From the NCBI GenBank assembly GCA_021229015.1, contig CM037777.1:27157002-27221001 (forward strand): a DNA stretch of 64,000 nucleotides, read 5' to 3'. This DNA is from Solen grandis. Taxonomy: Eukaryota > Mollusca > Bivalvia > Adapedonta > Solenidae. A program made the translations under genes and the position numbers. Within the stretch, counting starts at the first letter, position 1; each line of letters begins with the position of its first letter. The notes beneath the pieces are model-generated. The model was not told where the DNA came from. It saw only the letters and a list, made by a program, of their open reading frames with translations, and did no database searches. Shown here in pieces: positions 57,129 to 64,000 of this stretch.

Positions 57129-59032
57129 GCAAGTGTAGAAGAATGCTGAACATTTCTAGATACTGTTGATGGGATTACAACAGTAGACATTCACTTATAC
57201 GAACTGTCTAGTAACTACCACAAACTGATGGGAAATTATGCAGACTATACAAAGATGCACGTTGTACATCAAAGTAAGTCCGGTTATATTTGTGCTTATT
57301 CAGGCACGGTAAAGGACATATTATATCCAATTTATATGTCAGTGATACCTATATGACTCTACAAGCACATAAATGGTCTTATTATACCGCCGCTTGGAAG
57401 TAATGCGAGTTATATAGGAATCACGCTTGTCGTATCACACCACATCCTTTACTAACTTGACTAACTGAGTGAGTGTTAATCACCTTTAGTTTCTAGTTTT
57501 CAGTGGACAACATCATAAACATTACAACTGTATATCTTCTTCAGAAGCAACATACACTACTAACCAATTGTACCAGTAATTGATTTAAGGTCATGCAAGT
57601 ATTATTTTGTCACAAAATGTTAACATTAATATTATGACGTCATAGCAGCATTTTTTTTAATCCGTATGTAATGTGGTATGGACTCGTGATGGCATCATGT
57701 GTACATAGCCCCCCTTTTAACATTTTGCACGGACCACTTGACAAGAAATAACTTAAGCATATATAGCATATGTTGCAGATGTCGTTATTTTATAGGTGGA
57801 AAGCACGTAGAAAGAGCCAACAATCTAGGACTGGTTGCTGTACTAGGAGATGGAATCTATAACTTTGGTGAACTCTCGAGTTGTCTCCCTTTATGCTCAT
57901 TCGGTACATGTCTTGTTAGTTTTCTTTTTCTGTAAGGGTGTGTGTGTGTGTGTGAAATTGATCTTCGAAAAGTAAGTAGAAATAATGCGTCTGATTGACT
58001 TGAGTCTTAGACAATACTAGATCATGTTTAAATCTTTATAAGGTTATTCCCTGTAAGTGATGTGTATTTTGTGGTGGGAATTAATTTCTTTTACATGATA
58101 TGTGTGTAAGCAGTACATTAAAATTAACGGACTACTAACAAGTGCAATGTTCAGCTTGAAATAATTGAAATACGTATATATTTGATAATTGAGTATAAAC
58201 ATAAAAATTGCCCAAAGGTGAAATGAGTTGGCCCTGCCAATCCTGGACGCTATGAAGAAACAGATAAAGACTGTGTTGTTTCATTATCACATGCCTTTAA
58301 CAGCGGCAGTTTAACGAAGTTAGATGGCTCACTCAATAAACATTATATTAATGATTACTAACTCACATTTATATTTACCCACGAAGAGAAGGATGTTGCT
58401 AATTGTCTGGGTTTTTTTTTTCTGTCCCTGGCACTTTTTCCCCAAATGTAGTGCATGAAATATTTTATTAATTGTTCTAATAAAAGAAGCAGAACTATGA
58501 TTGTGTTCAACCATGAAGTAGCCAGTTGACTGTGTCTCTGCTTTAGAATGTGCATTGTGAAATTTAATCATAACTTGAAAATTGAAGCTTTAAGATGCAG
58601 CAAAGTTTATTCAAACTGTATTCATTCATATGAATTTAAAAAAAACAGTTTAAAGAGACCTTTTGAGCAAAATGCATGCATATGCGTTTCATAACTTACA
58701 TATAAATGTATAATATGAATAGTAAGATAGATATTAGGAGGTTGTGGGTGTGATCCCTGGCCGCTTGCTATGTGTTTAGCACTTATCCTATAAAATTCTA
58801 AAGATGTATCAACCTGGTGTCAGGATACGTGTATGAATGTGGCATCATGTCACTTTTCTATGTCACATAGAGGCAGCACTATACCTGTCTCATGTAAGAA
58901 AAGTCCCCATGACTAAAACATTAAACCCTAGCTCACAGTGCCAGTGTTGTTAAACTGCTGTATCTGTATTTTATTTCAGCTGCTAATAAGATTCTAAGGA
59001 GACAGAAAATCTCCCTGTTATGTTTACTGGAG
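57129..59032 (+). pseudogene. PSMD13: PSMD13-like (26S proteasome subunit Rpn9) unprocessed pseudogene, four exons
   Basis: Exon 57129-57273 (after 'acttacag', before GTAAGT) reads DGITTVDIHLYELSSNYHKL, like PSMD13. The next piece, from 57796 after 'tttatag', reads VERANNLGL and GDGIYNFGEL. A third (about 58218-58330) reads LALPILDAMK and, in another frame, HAFNSGSLTKLDGS. The fourth, 58980-59032 after 'ttatttcag' and before GTAGGT, reads ILRRQKISLLCLLE. Order and spacing follow PSMD13, a lid subunit of the 19S regulatory particle. Damage: in-frame TGA at 57147-57149, an apparent one-base loss near 57250, and a frame break around 58250. Introns remain, so this is a decayed duplicate rather than a retrocopy. 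No 5' exons or 3' PCI-domain exons were found. The family call rests on remembered similarity. Confidence 0.75.
58738..58928 (+). mobile_element. SINE family A, degraded, within a pseudogene intron
   Basis: 'aggttgtgggtgtgatccc', 'ctggtgtcagga', 'gtggcatcatgtcac', 'gaggcagcactatacctgtc' and 'cattaaaccc' follow the SINE A order. It lies between the third and fourth PSMD13-like pieces. Confidence 0.7.
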
Positions 59033-59426
59033 GTAGGTTTCTCTGTTTGAATACAACGATCACCAATCACCAGTTTTGTACATAATTGTACAGACCAGTG
59101 TGTTCCACATTTATATTTCATCATTAAGATAATAATATTGGTGGTCATTAAAATGTGTAGATGTTTGTAATTCGCACAGTTTTTTTGGTTATACATGTAT
59201 TGATTTCGGGCAATCAGCAAAACCCTTTTTTGAAATTGAACCTTGAACATGAAGTATGTTTGAAGGTTAGCGCTACAGTGTATATAATTATAGACTACTT
59301 AAAACAAATGATCAACTGCAGATTGCTGGTATTTGTGTGGAAAATTTGAACTACATAGTTACATTGCTCACTGTCCTGGTTAATCTAAAATTATCAGGGA
59401 ATTTCCCCAGTATAAAACTAGCATAC

Positions 59427-59604
59427 CGTGGTAAAGTGCTTCTGATTACTTAGCTGTCTCTTTGGGTTCAAGTCCTGGTCTGAATGTTGCATTTAAGGAA
59501 ACCGCCCAACTGGGTTGTAGTAAGTCGATAGTTTTATCTGTGTGCCCCTGTGTACATGTAATGTTTCACCACCTGTAATGAGTTGGACGTCTCTATATGA
59601 CTGA
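59427..59604 (+). mobile_element. SINE family B, degraded, plus strand
   Basis: A box-like 'ggtaaagtgcttctg', B-box-like 'gggttcaagtcctgg', then 'gtgtacatgtaatgtttcac', 'cacctgtaatgagttggacg' and 'tctctatatgactg'. It abuts another family B copy in opposite orientation. Confidence 0.65.
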
Positions 59605-59605
59605 T

Positions 59606-59770
59606 TGATTTTGCGAGTTTACCGTCGCTGCGACAGTATTTCAGTTAAACAGCGACGTCCAGCTAATAACAGGTGGAAGAAGACCCCGAATGCACTGAGG
59701 TATCAGGATAAAACCACCGACCTAATGCACGCCAGCTGGAAGGCTTCCTCACATGAAAATCCGAACTCTG
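59606..59770 (-). mobile_element. SINE family B, partial, minus strand
   Basis: 'taccgtcgctgcgacagtat', 'cagcgacgtccagctaat', 'gaagaccccgaatgcac' and 'cgccagctggaaggcttcct'. It stops before the tRNA-like head and lies tail to tail with the preceding copy. Confidence 0.85.
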
Positions 59771-60059
59771 TAGGTCTCTATATGACTAAAACAGTGTCTC
59801 AAAAAAGACAACAATAGAAACCAGCTTGCAAATAACTTTAAAACATCACTTTCGGTTTTAGGATGGTGTTACTAGTCAGCATAGTGGTTTTGAATATACT
59901 TATGTATATTGAATGTTCCTACATTAAGTGTATACGATTTCACTATTATTCATTATTTTTCAAAATATTTGATACTAAAATTGCGCCAATCTTGTTATAA
60001 TGGCTCTCAGTCGTGGGGAGGGGATAAATAGCTATTGTTGTGAAGAATCTGTTAATTTA

Positions 60060-60980
60060 GAAGCTTGCAAATGTGTTTTTTAAATATTGGAACTCTTGAT
60101 TGTAATGGTGGGGGACTTAGGTAGATTCAAAATGTATATTTATGCGTCAAAGCATTGCATTAAATACTGGTTGCGAATAATAAATATGCCAAAACAAAGA
60201 TACATCAGACTGTGTTATGATATGATGCTATATTATGACAGTATAGGTCTTACAAACTGGGCAACGTCAGTCAAACAAAACCTATATAAAAATGGTTTTG
60301 GATATATGTGGGAAAATCAATATGTAGATAATCAAAAGTTATTCTTATACAACTATGTAAATAGACTTAAAGACCAACACATTCAACTTTGGCAATCTCG
60401 TTGTTTAGAAAATAGAACATTAACACATTATGTAAATTTTAAAATAAACTATGATGTTGAAAATTATGTAAAGGTAATTGATATTAGAAAATTTCGAAAA
60501 TGTATGGCTAAATTCAGAAGTTCTTGTCATTGCCTGTTAATTGAGACCTTGTGACACCATAATATATCGAGAGAAGAACGCATGTGTCCGTATTGTAATT
60601 CAATTCAGGAGGACGAATATCACTTTACCCTGATGTGTCCTTTATATAATGATCTAAGAGAAATGTATATATCTGATTATTATAAAAATTATCCTACAGC
60701 GATGAAATTCTAGTAGTAGACAATCTAATGGCATGCAAAAATAAAACTGTAATTCGAAACCTTGCTATGTTTTTAACCATGCATTTGGAAAAACGGAAAA
60801 CTCTTTTTAACAGGCATTGATTAAAGAAACTAATGAAAAATGAATATTATGCATTTTTTAATATTTTAATGACGAATCTTGTATTATTTTTCTTTCAAAT
60901 ATTACCTACTGCTATCGCATGTGTTGTATGTTATAACATGCATTATGTATATGAGCCGGAGGCCTTTGTACAATAAATCA
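60060..60980 (+). pseudogene. 3' end of a non-LTR retrotransposon (LINE), broken
   Basis: The longest open piece (60082-60554, about 157 codons) reads GDLGRFKMYIYASKHCIKYW, then YIRLCYDMMLYYDSIG and IRKFRKCMAKFRSSCH. I recall this as the region downstream of the reverse transcriptase in bivalve LINE proteins. After a TGA at 60552 the frame continues with a C-x2-C...H-x4-C finger (CPYCNSIQEDEYHFTLMC, about 60585-60640). A frame change near 60710 leads to NLAMFLTMHLEKRKTLF and a TGA. An AATAAA at 60972-60977 and 'gagccggaggcc' mark the element's 3' end. The reverse transcriptase and endonuclease are absent (5' truncation). An earlier TAA at about 60079 also breaks it. Confidence 0.8.
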
Positions 60981-61547
60981 TTGAGCACCTGCGTACTTGA
61001 TTTCACATTGGCTTGAATCGCTTGACACGGTCAGAATAATTAGGTGTAGGTGTAAATTCATTGTTAAAAAGAAAGAATGTCAGTAAATAACATGTCGGTA
61101 GAGTTAAATCAAGTCCAATAAAGATTATAAATCTGCAAATTATGCCACTTTCTTGGATCGCCGCGATGATGTGTGCATGCGTTAAGCAATTTAAGGATGA
61201 CATGATTGTGTAATCTCTGTGTAGTCTGTCTCAATCAATTTGATTTAGGCATGTTGTTCCAATGTATGGCAGTATTTTTTTTTTCTAATAAACTCAAATC
61301 ACAATCAAATGATTTCAATGCAACGAAGCAAACCAAAAAAAAACCGTCGTCACACGAACCTAAACTTTAAAAGAAATGATTAATAAATTACCGACTGTTA
61401 TTGCATCCCTGCTGTATTTGTATTTATTACATTGATTTATATTGTATTCTAGCATATTAAAACAACGTTAGTATGTAAATGTAGAGAGTGAGCAAAACAA
61501 TTTGTAGCAAATCATCTATATATTTTATAACGTATTTGTAAATGAGT

Positions 61548-61861
61548 TTGTTTGTTTGTGGGTTTAACGTCCCACCGACAGTATTTCAGTCATTTGGAGA
61601 CGATGTCTACTTGAGACAGATATAGTGCTGCAACACTGCAGTATCACGCCGTAGACATGTGGCATGATACCACACCCAGTCACATTATCCTGACACCGGG
61701 CCAACCAGTCCTGCAACTACCCTTATATGCTGAGCGCCAAGCAAGGGAGCTATAACAGTACCATTTTTTACGACTTTGGTATGTCGCGGCCGGGTATCGA
61801 ACCCACGACCTCCCGCTCCCGAGGCGGACGCTCTAACCACTCGGCCGCCGGGGACGGTTTC
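61548..61861 (-). mobile_element. SINE family A, full length, 9-bp target duplication
   Basis: TAAATGAGT at 61539-61547 and 61862-61870 bounds it. The minus-strand head 'ccgtccccggcggccgag' is followed by 'tggttagagcgtccgcctc' and B box 'gggttcgatac'. The body has 'cggtgtcaggataatgtgac' and the tail 'aaacccacaaacaaacaaac'. It is the best reference copy of family A in the window. Confidence 0.95.
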
Positions 61862-61870
61862 TAAATGAGT

Positions 61871-62493
61871 AAATCATTGTTTTTGTATGAATTCTTTTTT
61901 ATTTTTCTTTCGAAAAGAAGATACTTGAAATGAAACAATCGTACAAACTGAAATATGATACTAATCATTTTACAGCCAGACTGAGTGAAGTAATAAAATA
62001 AAATAAAAAAGTGGTACTATTTATTTTTGAAACACAATTTGCTTAAAGATCAGATTTGAAAGAAAACTTTTATGAAAGCATGGTTTAATTGATAAAATAT
62101 AATTATTTTATCATTTTTTAATTGCCATTCTAATAAATTATTTACATGTCATTTATAGTTTTACCTTGATATCTACTCACGTTTTCTCCATTCACGGGAA
62201 ACAACTAAAGGTGAAAGAATTGCTATTCCTTAAGAAGATATGACAATGTCCTAGCCATAACATCGTAACTCAATCTTTCCGTGTTGCCTTAAAATTTATA
62301 TAGAAGGTTAGAGATTTATCTTTGCCAACTTTGATGGGGGTGTTTACGAATTAATAGTCTAGTTTACGCTTAGAGCTCTTGATTGAGATTCGAAATAATT
62401 GATGGATTGGTCAAGATAAGATATCTGAAAAAGTAAGTGAAAAAATACTGAAAAAGAAAATGGTTTTCTGTTGTTGTTTTTGACAAAGTATGG
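61871..62493. other. AT-rich sequence, nothing recognised
   Basis: No gene or repeat that I can support. Confidence 0.5.
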
Positions 62494-62775
62494 AACGGTC
62501 CCGATAGCCATGTGGTTAGAGCGTTCGTCCAGGAATCCGGAGGTTGTGGGTTCGACAACAGCTGCGACTTATCAAAGTAGTAAAAATATACTGGTATAGC
62601 TCCATTACTTGGCGTGCAACCTATGAAAGGATTGTTCCAGGACTGGTTGGCACGGTGTCTACAGCGTGATACTGCAGTGTAGTAGTACTAGTACTTTATC
62701 TGTTTCAAATAGACACACAAGCCGTTGTCTTTAAATAACTTAAATACTGTCGACGGAACGTAAAACCCAACATAG
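62494..62775 (+). mobile_element. SINE family A, plus strand, diverged
   Basis: 'cggtcccgatagccatgtgg' with 'ttagagcgttcgtcc', B-box-like 'gggttcgacaac', then 'caggactggttggcacggtg', 'gcgtgatactgcagtgtag' and 'gtaaaacccaaca'. Part of the middle body is deleted. Confidence 0.85.
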
Positions 62776-63206
62776 AAGCAAAGTATGCTGAGCTGAGCTT
62801 TGGCGTAATCAAACACAAAAAATCAGCAATTGGGAATTTCTTTAATGTTATAAACAACATACATTAAAACATAAAATCATGTATTCGACACAATAGCTTA
62901 TTTTCAAATACATTTGAATTTAGGTCAGACAAGGCGGAAATCGGCTACTTGCCCTATTTTCTTTATTCCTTAATTATTTAAAATCTTTCCTGAATATGAA
63001 TATTTCCTTCGTTGTTGAGCTCAAAGATCCACCAGATATCACAATATTTCTTACTTCACGCAGATGATATCATTTTTTCCCCCGATTTTTACAACTTTAG
63101 ACAAATGTTGAACCTGGCACTTGAAACTGAAAAAGCCGTATTTGAAGCAATACAGACTAGATTGTTTTCATTTTACACTCGGAAATCGGAAATCAATATT
63201 ATCAAA

Positions 63207-63277
63207 CAACAACAACAACAACAACAAAGAAGTTACTTTCTTAAAAAAAAAACACACACAAAAAAACAACAACAAAA
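63207..63277. repeat. CAA/A-rich simple repeat
   Basis: A (CAA)n run and a second A-rich run with 'cacacaca' and 'caacaacaa'. The plus-strand ORFs across it (glutamine and asparagine runs) are low-complexity. Confidence 0.9.
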
Positions 63278-63606
63278 AACTGGAAAACTGGCATGAATTT
63301 ATACATTTTGAAGAAATATATTCTCCAGAAAAATTGTCTCATGAAAAGACACATGGTGAAAAGTTACATTTGCTAGAAAAAAGACTGACATAAAAAGACT
63401 GACATAAAAATACATACGCTGAAAAAAAACAACAGTTAGATAACCTTTAAATCTTAAATCTTTAAAATATTTCATCATTTGGTTAACATAGAGATAGAGA
63501 CTCTTCATTTTCAATTAAGTTTAGTAAATAATAAGTTCATAAAATAACAAAGCATAACTAATACTCACTTCACTTGGAAAACTTGAAACTTGAAATTTGC
63601 AAATTT

Positions 63607-64000
63607 GGTTAAACGCCTATTTCTACATATAAGATACATATTTAATGGCGTTGTACAATGAAAATGATAAAAGCTGATGAGATATGCACACATACATAAA
63701 ACAACAAGGAACAGTCAGCGATGCCGTTAGCATCACTTAAAATAGTGCAAAATAGTCCTTGAAGTAAAATGACTTCAGTTGTGTTTTGAAGATTTCTACA
63801 GATTCACATTGCCTCAGACTAAGAGGTAATTCATTCCACAGTTTTGGACCAAGCGTACTAAAACTTCTGTCAGAAAAAGTATGTTTCTTATTAAAAGGAA
63901 CAACGTAACAACCTTCAGAGGATTCAGATGATCTTAAGGTTCGCTTTGACACTTGAGGAGACAAAAGCTCGGTTAAATAAGATGGTGCGTTTCCTACCAA
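63607..64000 (-). mobile_element. 3' end of a second LINE, continuing past the window edge
   Basis: On the minus strand an open frame enters at 64000 and ends at TAA 63737-63739. It reads NAPSYLTELLSPQVSKRTLR, then FSDRSFSTLGPKLWNELPLS and LRQCESVEIFKTQLKSFYF, the signature C-terminus of CR1/L2/jockey-like LINE reverse transcriptase proteins. Downstream, 'tgtacaacgccattaaatat' and 'aataggcgttta' near 63607-63660 resemble the 3' tail of such elements. The frame is intact as far as visible; most of the element lies outside the window. Confidence 0.85.

Noticed and set aside
60087..60554. Intact host gene of 155 codons
   Set aside because: Sequence continues beyond the stop in a pattern typical of a LINE 3' end, with further frame damage and an element-type 3' tail.
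63012..63393. Plus-strand ORFs of 90-94 codons
   Set aside because: Low-complexity glutamine, asparagine and lysine runs from a CAA/A simple repeat.

Overview
This window looks like AT-rich, repeat-dense nuclear DNA of a mollusc, most likely a bivalve. The grounds are split genes with GT-AG introns, protein fragments of animal families (a DHX29-type RNA helicase C-terminus, a TNF-receptor-like ectodomain, a proteasome PSMD13-like gene), and abundant tRNA-derived SINEs and other dispersed repeats of a kind I associate with bivalve genomes. The species call is inference. A run of 100 Ns at 28701-28800 marks an assembly gap.

Layout. 1-19 kb: no convincing gene; a 100-bp satellite (2414-3410), a 40-bp minisatellite (4966-5485), SINEs, a 20-bp repeat (14110-14230), a GATCG-rich island (14530-15620) and a 389-bp inverted-repeat element (17828-18216). 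19.3-21.8 kb, minus strand: the last three coding exons of a DHX29-like helicase with good splice sites and a poly(A) signal, but no upstream exons that I can find. 22-32 kb: SINEs, miniature inverted-repeat elements, tandem repeats and the gap. 33.0-35.0 kb, plus strand: a TNF-receptor-like gene with three cysteine-rich repeats, a transmembrane segment and a short tail; its ectodomain exon carries a one-base frame break. 36-44 kb: SINEs, foldback repeats and a 491-bp inverted-repeat element. 44.8-52.7 kb: a full-length, very young Ty3/gypsy LTR retrotransposon. It has 1031-bp LTRs that differ at 4 positions by my reading, a 4-bp target duplication and a tRNA-Leu-type primer binding site. Gag and pol lie in one frame, split by a single TGA inside the zinc knuckle. 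The integrase end has two compensating frame breaks, followed by an unusual zinc-finger extension. 57.1-59.0 kb, plus strand: four degraded exons of a PSMD13-like gene with introns kept, i.e. an unprocessed pseudogene. 60-64 kb: two 3' fragments of non-LTR retrotransposons and more SINEs.

No operon or cooperating gene system is visible. The strongest signals are the gypsy element with its in-frame stop and zinc-finger extension, and three partial or broken host genes (DHX29-like, TNFR-like, PSMD13-like). Together these suggest a locus shaped by duplication, insertion and possibly assembly problems.
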